DNA from: Bidens hawaiensis
Taxonomy: Eukaryota > Streptophyta > Magnoliopsida > Asterales > Asteraceae
Length of the DNA: 64,000 bases
Assembly (NCBI GenBank): GCA_021521415.1
Contig: JAIQDT010004212.1
Span: 30,166-94,165, forward strand
Reading direction: 5' to 3'
Part shown: positions 45,517 to 57,284 of the stretch, one piece after another
Layout: every line of letters starts with the position of its first letter
How positions within the stretch are numbered: the stretch's first letter is position 1
Position numbers and translations under genes: made by a program
The notes under the pieces: generated by a model
Told to the model about the DNA's origin: nothing
Database searches by the model: none
What the model saw: the letters and a program-made list of their open reading frames with translations, nothing else

Positions 45517-47394
45517 TGATGTGCTAAAAGTAGTTATAATATTATTAACTAAAAATAAGCTAATATAGACACTAAGTAATAATTCTAGACTCTTAACTTA
45601 ACTAAAACTACTAACCGGCAAGTGAACCGGTCGACTCTAGTACAACTAAGTAAGTCCGGATATCGAACCCACGAGACTCCTTAAATTACGTTAACTAGCT
45701 AACATAGACTTAACTATTGACACGACTATTTATTTATTATTATTAAGGGGGGTTTTACTTAAAAAAAACTAAATTTAAACTAATTAAGAAAAAATAAGTA
45801 AAATAAACAAGAGACAATTTTAATTGATTTAAATTTGATGACGATGAAAAACCACCTAGGCTAGAATCCCCAAAGTTTCAGTTATCAATTATTAGGAAAA
45901 TACTTGTTATGGAATTGGGATCATAAAATAATCACTTAAAAGAAAACCCGAACATGACCCCTGAGCCTTCAAGAAGACACCTATGGATTTCTATTAAGTT
46001 CTAAAAAACACCAATTTTAATATTAGACTTCCTTACAGTTATCTAATTAATTATGATAGAGTACCTTTATAGTGAAATCCTACCTTACAGCGTGGAAATC
46101 AAAGGTAATTTGACGAACATAATTGACTCGCTAGACAATATTAATTAATCAAACCTAGACGGACTCATTACGAAGAGCTAAATCTAGCAATCTCAATCAA
46201 CAAAGATCTAGCAATAACCTATCACCTTACAACTTTATAGGTTAGCAACACACTTTTATTCGTTTGACTAATAATATTATTCCCATGATCTTATTCGAAT
46301 TCAATCATAAACAAGTCAAAAACACACAGTAGATGACCTAACAAAATCCTATCATATGAAACAATCACCAAGAATTTTGTGGAATAATAAAACTAGAACA
46401 ACCAAAACCAAGTACACATATGCATTAATCAAATAAACCAAATAATTTACTGAGTCATAAAACCATAAAGAAAAGCAAATTCCAAATAAAATAGAACTTC
46501 AAACAATGGTTCATCACAAGCCTAGGCAGTTTAATAAGTTTAGCCTAGCATCTTAAAATCAAAGAAACAAAATAAATAAGTTCAACAACCAAGCTCATAA
46601 TTAAAATAATAAATTCAAACCGAATAGTGATGATGCTTGGTTGAGTAGGTGTTGAACCAAAACGATTTCCACTTGAACCAAAGGCCTTTTTCTCTCTTGC
46701 TTACGGCTTCAAAATAAAAATAATAATCTTCTTGATGTATGCCATGCACCCTTTAATTAAAAATTGCGGCTGAATAATATGTTGAACAAGGGCAGTGGGT
46801 TTTTCCTTTATTTTGGTCGAACTCCCCAGAACAACGAGAGTAGGGATCTTTTTTTTCCAAACAATATATGGAGCGCACACCCCCACTTGTCTTCCAAGTA
46901 AAACCCTTTTTTTTATTTTTTTGTTTCTTAGCCCACAACTCTCGTAAGCCCATTTGACCCTCCAAAGTAAATGGTTCCACTTGATCTTTAATAACAATCA
47001 CCATCTTTGTTAATAGTTTATATTAATTGCAAAAACAAAATTCACCAACTCAACGTAGATACTCAATATTTGTAAGTAAACATGAAACTTGGTGGACAAC
47101 AATAATCTGATTATAAATGACATATTTAATTGACTTCTTAATCGATAATTCTTATAAATTCAACATGTTCACAAATACTAATAAAGATAATTATTTTTTA
47201 AAACATAATTGATAGATCGATTTGCTCATTGTCTCAAGTCTAGTAAAAATATTCTATTTTAGCCCGTTGTCTCTTAAAACTTTAAAATCCATAAATGAGC
47301 CAACTAAAACTAATATTTAATAAAACTTGGCTCAAAAGTACTTCAAAGTGTACGGAAATATTTATAATACTTATATATAATTTGGCCCATACCA
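45517..47394 (-). repeat. 3' LTR of gypsy element 2
   Basis: TGATGTGCTAAAAG...GGCCCATACCA, then AATATCCCCACACTT, whose reverse complement is the polypurine tract. Short frames inside are shared by both LTRs only because the LTRs are duplicates. Confidence 0.92.
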
Positions 47395-49309
47395 AATATC
47401 CCCACACTTATTCCTTTTTCGTCCATGAAAAAGTCTAATGCAGTGGAATCAGAATCGGAAAATTACAGTTTTACAAATATATAGGTTAAATTTTAAAGCC
47501 TAGAAAATGCAAAAACCGCGATCACCGATATTGTTGTCCACTTAAACCTATGCCTTAATCTTTACCGGGATAAATAAGATCCGACAATAATATTACTCAG
47601 TGGTTTACACAGTTAAGACTCGCTTATTTTCAGCTTTTACCAGACCAGGCCACCCCAACTTGACTTAAACCTCAAAATTAGCAGAATTAAAACTTTTGTT
47701 GCTCTATTTTTTTTTTCATGAATAGTTAAGACGATCAAGGGTATTGTTTATCCACCTAAGCTTAAGCATCAAAGTCTATCAAGCAGCCATTAGATATGAT
47801 TAAGGTACAATTAATTTATAGCTAGTGTTCCCCACAACATGACATACCCCCGTTATCAAGCAATACACCGAACCTTCACCAAAGGTGAGTATGCAAAATT
47901 TCATCTGTAGGGCTTACATGTAGTGTGTCCCTTGTGGTCCGTTTCTTAATGCTAATGAGACGCGAGCAAGGGTACCCTACATGGCTAACAACGTGGATGA
48001 TCAAGTCTGTAGTGAATTTGTACTTTTGTACTCTTGTGATCATGTTTATAGACTTATAAGGGTTTGCTCTTTTTGGCTTTATTTTAAATATCCACAACCC
48101 CACTTAGGAATTGTGAATACCCAAATGAATAGATTGCATACAGACCCATGATCTCCGGACCCGGGGCATCCCATCAATACAAGAATTAAGGTTATAAACC
48201 ATACGCCAATGAGGTGTAAACACTAAACTAGCAGTTTTAAGATTTATATCAAAGGCTACATGGCATACTCTAACGTTAAACCAACCCAAGCATCATATGA
48301 TAACGTATTCATATTTTAAAACTTATAATATTTCCACTTTTTCATACCAATAATTGAGGCTTGAGTATGGCCCGACCTTTCATTACTTATTTTTCACGGA
48401 CAAAACGTTTTACCCACAAAAGATTTCCGTTTTAACCATTTTATCAACTTTGCCCTTTCATTTTCAAGGCTGAGCCTACCGACACATCCCAAGTTAAGTG
48501 CGTTTTCTTTTATTTATCTCATATTATTAGTAGTTTGAAAAACCAATTTCCGATAAATATCATCATCTCCCACTTTCACGCAAAATAACTATATTCAATG
48601 GACATTTTTAAAGCATTTTTTCAAATTTTTTTAAAAACTTTTTTGTAATTTTTTTAAACAATAAATTTAAACTATGACTCAAATACCCTATCCCCACACT
48701 TAAATTTTGCATTGTCCTCAATGCAAGGATAAGGACGACTTAAAATAAAAAATAAAATTAAAAATAAAGTCGGACTACAAAAAAAAACTTAAAACTTAAA
48801 AATAAAAACAAAATAAAAATAAAAGTTAGTAAGCTAAATAATTAAAAAGACTTAGCTGGTAATATGCGCATGAAACATGATGCTAGAGTCTTCTTCCATT
48901 ATTGTCCTCCAACTACGAACGTGCTCAGCAAAATAGTAACTTCTTCTCTCACACACGAACGTAAGCGGCAAAACAAAACAAACATGTCTAAAATGTATCT
49001 TATCATAATCATAGATATTATGCAATTAAAGTGTTTCACCAGTAAATATATAAAATATAATAATCAGGAGCAAATAAATAAACATGAAGTATACGGCTCC
49101 ACTGCTCCATCATCCCCACATTTTTTTTCATTATACTCAATCTGCACAATATGGGGATCGTCTCTAGCTCAATCTTTCTTCAAACTAGCAAAACTTATAA
49201 ACAAAAAAACAAAGACGAACTACAAAAACTACGTTAGTGACTCGATTAAATATAAAAACTCTGCGAAACCTCCCCATATTTGAACTTAATCAGGAGGTTT
49301 CTCCTTAAT
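47395..49309 (-). other. 3' untranslated tail of gypsy element 2
   Basis: Matches the tails of elements 1 and 3. It contains the hairpin at 48707-48726 beside CCTATCCCCACACTT, and the shared 75-codon frame at 47876-48103. Confidence 0.85.
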
Positions 49310-50545
49310 CTAGACCCTATCTAACCCGTTTAGTTCCACCCGGAATTTATCAAAAAGTAATATATCAATGATGGAACCGCAAAATATTAAATTAGAATTA
49401 AAAGTCAGTAATGGGTCAGACCATCTATATTTAAAATTTCCTGGCAAGAGCCGAATGCGTTGTAAGTATCGAGAAGACTGGTCGTGTTTGACATGCAAAG
49501 GTTTTTTCATTCCTATAGACCATCTTCTAAAGTATATGCAACTTCGGTTTTCAGGTAACCTATCATCCTTGGCTTTATCCCGTGGTTTTGATTCCTGATC
49601 AGCATTCAAAACACAGTCCACGGGCCCCTAATGGTGTTCTTCCTCTAACACCACATCCTCATCTACACTGTCCTCCACAAGTAGGGCCTCGAAAAACGCA
49701 ATATCCTCATTAACGTCCAATGTGTCTCCCTCATCATAATCTGACAATCCATCCAACTCCATATTTAGGAATTCATCTTCCACGTTAAGCTCATTACCAA
49801 CCTTAGCCATATCCTCAACACTAAACATAAACTCAAGTGAATCTACCAAATCCACTTCATCCTCTATCTCTTCTTTCTTCATTAACGACATCTGATAAGC
49901 AGCCCACTCTTCTTCGTTTATCTCATCATCAGAGTCACTCCAAAAATCAATAATGGCATGTGAAACCGGAGGTGGGATTTCAACATCCATTTTTGTCTCC
50001 GTTACTTGAGTGATATCCTCATCTGACTGCTGAACATATCGCAAGGATCTCAACCTCTCCATTTCATCTTCTTCATCCAGTCTCCTAGAAATTTCTTCTA
50101 CTTGACGTTGGAGATCTGTAGTAATATCCTGGTGATTTTTGAAGATGGTATCATGCTCAACGAACATCTTTTGGGTATCTGTAGCCATGTAGTGGACCAA
50201 AATCTTTTCTATCCTACCCATTGCAGCTACATCCTCATCTGAAAGGCTTTTAGAAAATTGATCATAACACTGCTCTTAAATTTGCTGAGGTTGCTGATAC
50301 GAATTATCAAAATAATACGGAAAAGGTCCCTGTGAAAAATTTTGCACCGGCTACACAGAAGGGTTAGTACGATTATATCGACAAGCACGAGTCATATGAC
50401 AACCAGCACATCTAAAACAAATAAAGCGAGAACCCTTTTATGGACAATCATAGTGTAAATAAGGATCACCACTTGTATCACAATTAATGTAACTATCATA
50501 TGGACATTTAACGGTAAAGTGAGGTCCATTACAAATTTCACACAT
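49310..50545 (-). pseudogene. Zinc-knuckle/acidic ORF of gypsy element 2
   Basis: One frame of 412 codons on the minus strand, interrupted by four stops (50438-50440, 50351-50353, 50276-50278, 49625-49627). The N-terminus has CEICNGPHFTVKC (residues 2-14) and CFRCAGCHMTRAC (43-55), both CX2CX3HX4C. Between them CDTSGDPYLHYDC (22-34) has the same spacing with Ser and Tyr in place of Cys and His. The middle (residues about 120-305) is very acidic (SDSDDEINEEEW, VDEDVVLEEE). The C-terminus is basic and aromatic (FRRWSIGMKKPLHVKHDQ, LLPGNFKYRWSDP). It sits where gag would be and may be a reduced gag-like RNA-binding protein; I do not recognise a named family. Confidence 0.75.
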
Positions 50546-50606
50546 AATTACAAGAATCAAAACAAGCAAAAGACATGGACAGTTAGACACCTACGACTCA
50601 CAATAA

Positions 50607-50674
<68 letters not shown>
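50607..50674. repeat. (AAT)n microsatellite, about 22 units
   Basis: Uninterrupted AAT/ATA triplets in the leader between primer site and ORF. Confidence 0.95.
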
Positions 50675-50675
<1 letters not shown>

Positions 50676-50784
50676 CACGTAAAAAGCTAATTAACTAAAA
50701 CCCTAAAAACTCAAAAGCAAAAACACAATAGCACGTATCTAGCAAGTAAGTCCAATCAAAACTAATAACGCAATCGCCAAGCGT

Positions 50785-50802
50785 TCCCCGGCAACGGCGC
50801 CA
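50785..50802 (-). other. Primer binding site of gypsy element 2
   Basis: The minus strand reads TGGCGCCGTTGCCGGGGA, six bases from the LTR. Confidence 0.9.
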
Positions 50803-50808
50803 AAAACT

Positions 50809-52675
50809 TGATGTGCTAAAAGTAGTTATAATATTATTAACTAAAAATAAGCTAATATAGACACTAAGTAATAATTCTAGACTCTTAACTTAACTAAAAC
50901 TACTAACCGACAAGTGAACCGGTCGACTCTAGTACAGCTAAGTAAGTCCAGATATCGAACCCACGAGACTCTTTAAATTACGTTAACTAGCTAACTTTGA
51001 CTTAACTATTGACACGACTATTTATTTATTATTATTAAGGGGGGTTTTACTTAAAAAACTAAATTTAAACTAATTAAGAAAAAATAAGTAAAATAAACAA
51101 GAGACAATTTTAATTGATTTAAATCAGATGACGATGAAAAACCACCTAGGCTAGAATCCCCAAAGTTTCAGTTATCAATTATTAGGAAAATACTTGTTAT
51201 GGAATTGGGATTATAAAATAATCACTTAAAATAAAACCCGAACAGGACCCCTGGCCCTTCAAGAAGACACCTACGGATTTCTATTAAGTTCTTAAAACAC
51301 CAATTTTAATATTATATTTCCTTACAGTTATCTAATTAATTATGATAGAGTACCTTTATAGTAAAATCCTACCTTACAGCGTGGAAATCAAAGGTAATTT
51401 GATGAACATAATTGACTCGCTAGACAATATTAATTAATCAAATCTAGACGAACTCCTTACGAAGAGCTAAATCTAGCAATCTCAATCAACAAAGATCTAG
51501 CAATAACATATCACCTTACAGCTTTCTAGGTTTGCAACACACTTTTATTCGTTTGACTAATAATATTATTCCTATGATTTTATTCAAATTCAATCATAAA
51601 CAAGTCAAAAACACACAGTAGATGACCTAACAAAATCCTATCATATGAAACAATCACCAAGAATTTTGTGGAATAATAAAACTAACAACCAAAACCAAGT
51701 ACACATATGCATCAATCAAATAAACCAAACAATTTACTAAATCATAAAACCATAACGAAAAGCAAATTCCAAATAAAATAGAACTTCAAACAATGGTTTA
51801 TCACAAGCCTAGGCAGTCTAATAAATTTAGCCTAGCATCTTATAATCAAAGAAACAAAATAAATAAGTTCAACAACCAAGCTCATAATTAAAATAATAGA
51901 TTCAAACCGAATAGTGATGATGTTTGGTTGAATAGGTGTTGAACCAAAACGATTTCCACTTGAACCAAAGGTCTTTTTCTCTCTTGCTTACGGCTTCAAA
52001 ATAACAATAATAATCTTCTTGATGTATGTCGTACTCCCCAGAACTTGCGGCTGAATAATATGTCGAACAAGGGAAGTGGGTTTTTCCTTTCTTTTGGTCG
52101 AACTCCCCAGAACCACGAGAGCAGGGATCTTTTTTTTCCAAACAATATATGGAGCGCACACCCCCACTTGTCTTCCAAGTAAAACCCATTTTTTTATTTA
52201 TTTTGTTTCTCAACCCACAACTCTCGTAAGCCCATTTGACCCTGCAAAGTAAATGGGTCCACTTGATCTTTAATAACAATCACCATCTTTCTTAATAGTT
52301 TATATTAACTACAAAAACAAAACTCACCAACTCAACGTAGATACTCAATATTTGTAAGTACACTTGAAATTTGGTGGTCAACAATAATCTGATTTTAAAT
52401 GACATATTTAATTGACTTCTTAATCGATAATTCTTATAAATTCAACATGTTCACAAATACTAATAAAGATAATATTTTTTAAAACATAATTGATAGATCG
52501 ATTTGCTCATTGTCTCAAGTCTAGTAAAAATATTCTATTTTAGCCCGTTGTCTCTTAAAACTTTAAAATCCATAAATGAGCCGACTAAAACTAATATTTA
52601 ATAAAACCTGTCTCAAAAGTACTTCAAAGTGTATGGAAATATTTATAATATTTATATATAATTTGGCCCATACAA
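50809..52675 (-). repeat. 5' LTR of gypsy element 2
   Basis: Starts TGATGTGCTAAAAG next to the primer site and matches the other LTR nearly base for base, with scattered differences. Confidence 0.92.
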
Positions 52676-52680
52676 GTAAG

Positions 52681-53345
52681 TGCTTAAATGAAGTATTCAT
52701 GTACTATCGGGTAGAGTTTGATGTTATTTACTTTTCGAATAACCTTAGGTTATGAAAAGTTAATATATCTAGCCTACTTGATGATTTATAGTTCTTTTGT
52801 GAAATTATAAGTGCTTTCGGGTAAACTTTGTTTATAGGATACACTTTATTCTTCGGGCACACTTGTTAATATTCATTTAATATTCCAAGTGTTTTCCCAG
52901 CATGCTTGGTAATTTCAGAAAGTTACTAGCGCACTTTACTCATGTGAAGTATTTTCGGGCATACTTTTCTTTTAGAGTATACTTGAATAATTTATGAACT
53001 GTTTATGTATTTTCGGCTAAGGTTTAAGAACTTTAGATATTCGAACAAGGTTGACTATTAGAAGTATTTCTAAGTTATGTTTATGGGATTTTTCATTGAT
53101 TCCTATCAAGGTTGCCTATTTGATGTTTTGTACTTGATTATTTGTCTTGTGATTTATTTCTCGAGCAATCTTGTATTTTGAGTAAGCTTCCTTCATTCAA
53201 ATTTACATGTTTAATTACTTTGAGATATCTGAACTTCTAGAACGAGCAAACTTTGAAAAAGTGGAATATACCTAGCAAGCTTTGTGAAAATTAACTTTCC
53301 CGAGCAAGGTTTGTAAGGAGAACTTTATCGAGTAAGGTTTTAAAT
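52681..53345 (+). repeat. Periodic CNAGCAAGCTTT-like motif array, right half
   Basis: Continues the left half with about 18 further copies (for example CCAGCATGCTT at 52897, CTAGCAAGCTTT at 53272, CGAGCAAGGTTT at 53301 and CGAGTAAGGTTT at 53330), ending 90 bp before a TATA box. Confidence 0.75.
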
Positions 53346-53434
53346 GAGAAAATATTTACTTGGATAATATTACTGTTTGACAGCTATTTACTCACTAAAC
53401 GACAAATTTCATCTAAAACCCACTTTCAAAAAGG

Positions 53435-53442
53435 TATATAAG
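53435..53442 (+). promoter_or_regulatory. TATA box upstream of the accessory ORF
   Basis: TATATAAG in GGTATATAAGAGGGAG, followed about 30 bp later by TTCACATTATTTACCTCTCTC, a plausible transcript start and pyrimidine-rich 5' UTR. Confidence 0.6.
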
Positions 53443-53576
53443 AGGGAGATAGACAAATTTTTCACATTATTTACCTCTCTCTCCTTCCACTACACACTTT
53501 TGCTCTCGTTCCAGAAACCCAATCGTTCTTCAATTAAATCCTAACCGTAATTTACCAGCCTTCATTTTCCGACTCG

Positions 53577-53665
53577 GTAAGCATTAATTATTATTTCTGA
53601 TAGTAATTATAAGGTTTTAAGTTGTTATTTTATAATATTAACTAACTCTCTGTTTTTGTGTGTAG
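53577..53665 (+). other. Likely 5'-UTR intron of the accessory ORF
   Basis: Donor CGGTAAGC and acceptor TTTTTGTGTGTAG enclose 89 T-rich bases, between the TATA box and the first ATG at 53806. Predicted by eye. Confidence 0.5.
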
Positions 53666-53805
53666 GTTATTAATTTTGTCGAAGCTCTGGTTCAAAAGAC
53701 TTTCTTCTTTACTTCTTAAATTAATTACCTAAAAATGTTCAAAGATGTGAACATTATGACTAATCTATGCTTTGAATGTGATTCTATGTTTTTGTTTGTA
53801 CATAT

Positions 53806-54485
53806 ATGGCGGATGATGAACCGACTTATCCGTTTGAGCACAAACATAACATGTGTGCTCTGCTACAAGTCACTCCGGATAATGAGGAGGTGGCTTACAT
53901 GATCACATGGCTACAAAGATCAAATATTCGATTTGCATTAACAGAGTGCCCTGTTCTATATAGAAATCATCTTTTAGATTTCTGGCGCTAAGCCACACTT
54001 CGAGATGACATAAATGGCAGGCGGTTGGAGGCCACAGTGGCAAATCATGAGATTCAAAAAAATGAGAGACTGATCAGAGCATGCCTTCATTTGAATGATG
54101 ATGATCATAACCCAATTCACTTCACGACTGATCATTTGCTGAAAATCTTTGAGCAAACAATGGGTTATCAAGGGAATGTCAAAGAAGGACAGTTCCAGAA
54201 GGGCATGTTTCCAAACATTTATCGGTTTTTAATTCATCATATTATTCAAGGGTTTGCCCCTCGGAAGGGATCATGGACTCTGATGAGCAGAGATTTGGCA
54301 AATGCAACTGTTGCCGTAGTTTATGACCTACCCTTCAACTTTTCAAGAATGATATTTGAAGGTATGGTGAGTATTTTAAGGAATTCAAACAGAGAGACAT
54401 TCTTGGCTTATCCAAGATTTCTCCGAATCATTTTTAACCGGGAACTCCAAGCTTTACCCACAATGGGAACAACTCACGTGCTTCA
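53806..54485 (+). pseudogene. Accessory ORF after Copia pol, N-terminal half
   Basis: The frame starts MADDEPTYPFEHKHNMCALL. Conserved-looking blocks are MITWLQRSNIRFALTECPVL, QFQKGMFPNIYRFLIHHIIQ, RDLANATVAVVYDLPFNFSR and FLAYPRFLRIIFNRELQALP. I recall similar uncharacterised proteins in many plant repeat annotations, with FLIH...FNFSRMIF and YPRF blocks; no biochemical function is known to me. One stop (TAA, 53989-53991) interrupts it. At 54485 gypsy element 3 enters inside a codon, and the frame resumes exactly at 60746 once the element and one CTTCA are discounted. It lies downstream of pol on the same strand, as env-like or aORFs do in some plant LTR elements. Confidence 0.75.
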
Positions 54486-56201
54486 TGATGTGTTGCAAAC
54501 CGCATAGCGTTTTATCCCGTTTTTGTGTCGTTTTGTGCGTAAACCGTTAACGAATATACCTGTTCTTGCATGAAATTAAATGTTTGTGTATATGATAGGT
54601 CCCATGTTGAAGAGATCGAAAAAACGAGTTTAATGAAGAAAGAATCAGCTCAAACGGGATTCGGATGAAGCCGGTATGCGCGTTTGAAGATAAATGAGTC
54701 AGAAAACGAAGAAACGAGCACCCAGGACCTGGCCGCGCTATGAGACCAGGTGAGGCATCCATTCACATGCTATGCGACGCCTCATATGTCCTAAAGGCTT
54801 CCAAGAATGTTCAGGAATCTGTTACCCCATTTATTTTGTCTTCTAGTGGGCCTTGTGGGCTTGTTTTAACCTATTTTATATTAGGAAAGAGGTATTTAAA
54901 CACATATATAAAGGGTTTATACCCTATGAGCGATTTGGAACATATTTTCTAGCCACAACACCTGCTCTAGAGGAGAAACCAAGGAAGACAATCTTACGGT
55001 TCTATCTTTTATCCTTCGGTTGTCGGTTTTGACTATTTTAACGTTTGTGAGTTCTTCTTTGGTTTTTAATCATTCAAACCTTTTGTAATCAGATTTATAT
55101 GAACATGTTTATCATTTATATCTATTTTATCTATTTTTCATTGATTATGATTGGCTAAACTTCTTTGTTCTACCTAGGTTAGATGAATATTGTTAGGTTT
55201 TAATGAGTAATATGGATTGTTTGATCATCATGACTTGAATTGTTAATGAAAGTTTGGTTTAATATTGAATTAGGTTGTTTTTAGTGGCTGTGATTTATGT
55301 ATTTATACTCATATACCTCTTGCTTTGATTGATTGAATCGGTTTTGATTGATTTTAGCTTGTTTGAACTCTTTACTTTGTGTTTAGAGATTGTTTGCGGG
55401 GTGATCAACCGTTGTGTTTTAGTGGGTATGGTAATTAGTTAAATTCAAAGGGTAGGCACCTTCTTAGAGACCGAGAGGTGATAGTAAGTAAGGTCGTCTC
55501 ATGGCTTTTACTTGTTAGGATTAGGATCGCGCGAAAGCGGGTTCGGTTCTTGTCGGGTTTGGGTTTGTGAGCAAGTTGACCTAGTTTAAGTTAAATTAAA
55601 TGGTTCCTCTGTCCTTGGTTGCGTAGTATTCGTCTCCATTAGGGTAGTGTGTCGGTGAGTTCGAGAGGAGAGTCGGCATTAGAACACTTTAACAACTCGT
55701 TCCCCGGTTTGTTCTTAAAATGAATTAAGTGTAAGTTAGAGTTTGTTAGTGAGACCGAGAGGTGATCTAGCTTTCATGAGTGAGCATTAGTTGTGTCATC
55801 CTTAGAAACCGGTGTCGTGAGATTCTTCAATCCATTAGCTTATTATACCTTCAATAGGATTCTTACCTAGGTAGATGTTTTCTCCATTGATAAATCTTAT
55901 TTTCAAAGTTTCGTCTAGTCTTTTTAAGTTAAGTCTTTTAAGTTAGTTAAAGTAATTTATGTCAAGTAATTAATAATTAAAAATCATTTAAAAAATATTA
56001 TTCTTAGGTGAGTGTTGGTTAGGGTTAAGTATTAAGTACGTTTTCTCGTGTCCTTGTGTTCGATACTCGGACTTCCTTAGGTCTATACCATTAGTGGTCG
56101 GTACACTTGCCGGTTGTGTGTGGATTCGTTAGGATTTTCGTTTTATAAATTTAAAGCTAGTTGTGAGTTATTTAAAAAGGGTATTCATTAAACACACTTT
56201 A
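54486..56201 (+). repeat. 5' LTR of gypsy element 3
   Basis: TGATGTGTTGCAAAC...AACACACTTTA. ATATATAAAG at 54904-54913 is a possible TATA box. A GC-rich patch (54715-54790) contains ACCTGGCCGCGCTATGAGAC. Confidence 0.92.
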
Positions 56202-56207
56202 AGTTTT

Positions 56208-56225
56208 TGGCGCCGTTGCCGGGGA
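56208..56225 (+). other. Primer binding site of gypsy element 3
   Basis: TGGCGCCGTTGCCGGGGA, tRNA-Asp type, six bases after the LTR end. Confidence 0.9.
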
Positions 56226-56378
56226 CACGGTTTGAGGCGTGTTGAGAACGACCCGAGTTGGGATTTACCTATTGTATTTTCGTTAGATTAGTTATTTTAA
56301 TTAGTTTAGTTTTAGTTTAATTTTATTTTTATTATTTTATTCTATTTTTATCTGGTGCCCGTGATCTTTTTCTTTTGA

Positions 56379-57284
56379 GTGCTCTTTACAGGAAATATGT
56401 TCGGACGACACGTTGGAACACCATGGTGCAAAGTTTGTGGCGGAGATCACTGGGTACATGATTCTTATGAGCGAAGGAGGATAGAAACCGAAGCACGGAA
56501 AGCTCCATGGGAATCACTTATGGCAAAGCCTCCTCTATACCAATTTGCATATGATCAAATGGGGAACTTCTTAGTGTATAAAGACTCATCGGAAAATATA
56601 TTAGAGCCCACCCCAGAATTGGAATCAATAATGGATGATGTATTATTTGCCATTAGAAAGGATTTGGAGTATATTCCACCTTTAAATCCACCTTTCTTTG
56701 AAACCCTGAGTGAGATTGAAGATACTGAAATGGAGGAACAGAGAGTAGAGGAGTATGTTCCCTCTTGGAAGTAAGAATTTAAGGATGAGTTTGGCGAAGA
56801 GTTGATGGATTTTACCATGACAGATGAAGGAGAGTTTGACCCACTTGGCGATTTAAAGTTGCTTGAGGATTTATTGTATAACGAGCCAGGTGTGGGGATC
56901 AAGAATGAGCCTTGTGAGGAGAGCCATGAGGTGGTTGGTGAATCACTCTTTCCACTATTGAACTTTGAATCTGAAAAACCAAAACATGAACAGTTTCCAA
57001 TCTCCATTCGGGACGTGTTGAGATTTAAAAAGTTGGCTATAAGAATAAGGAGGATATCTAGGCTCAGAGATCATGGTGTGCAGAAGAGTTTGTCACTCTC
57101 GTTTCACTTTAGGGGATCATTTTTTGGGGAATCTAAGAGTTGGTGGACCGAGTTTAATTCAAATGGTCGGGCCCATGAAATTTGTGCAATTGGTTTCTTC
57201 CCGACCAATTGTAAAAGCTTAGTTGTGAGAGCATCGTTATACACACATCAAGTTTTTGGCGTCGTTGCCGGGGAAGAGTGTTGA
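56379..57284 (+). pseudogene. Zinc-knuckle/acidic ORF of gypsy element 3
   Basis: One frame of 302 codons with a single stop (56772-56774). The start could be 56379 or the Met at 56397. Residues 17-29 read CKVCGGDHWVHDS, a CX2CX3HX4C knuckle with the last Cys changed to Ser. The middle is acidic (ETLSEIEDTEMEEQRVEE, EGEFDPLGDLKLLEDLL). A basic stretch follows (RFKKLAIRIRRISRLRDHG), then FHFRGSFFGESKSWWTEFN. The order knuckle-acidic-basic/aromatic resembles the ORF of element 2, although the sequences are hard to align. The last 15 codons overlap the second primer-like site. Function unknown; a gag-like role is a guess from position and the knuckle. Confidence 0.7.
57257..57274 (+). other. Second primer-site-like sequence in gypsy element 3
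   Basis: TGGCGTCGTTGCCGGGGA differs at one base from the true site 1.05 kb upstream. It is preceded by CACACATCAAGTTTT, like an LTR end plus spacer. Confidence 0.75.

Larger units (their letters stand above)
45517..52675 (-). mobile_element. Non-autonomous Ty3/gypsy element 2, minus strand
   Basis: LTRs at 45517-47394 and 50809-52675, flanked by GTAAG on both sides (45512-45516 and 52676-52680). The interior of only 3.4 kb has a tRNA-Asp-type primer site, an (AAT)n tract, one zinc-knuckle/acidic reading frame, and a 3' tail shared with elements 1 and 3. No protease, RT or integrase is seen. The right LTR ends CCATACAA where the left has CCATACCA, a single change. Confidence 0.92.

Noticed and set aside
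46701..47004. Frames inside the element 2 LTR, repeated at 51902-52279
   Set aside because: They look conserved only because the two LTRs are duplicates; frames differ between copies and no domain is seen.
54547..54952. Short frames on both strands in the element 3 LTR, also near 59047-59506
   Set aside because: Duplicated LTR DNA with no recognisable domain.
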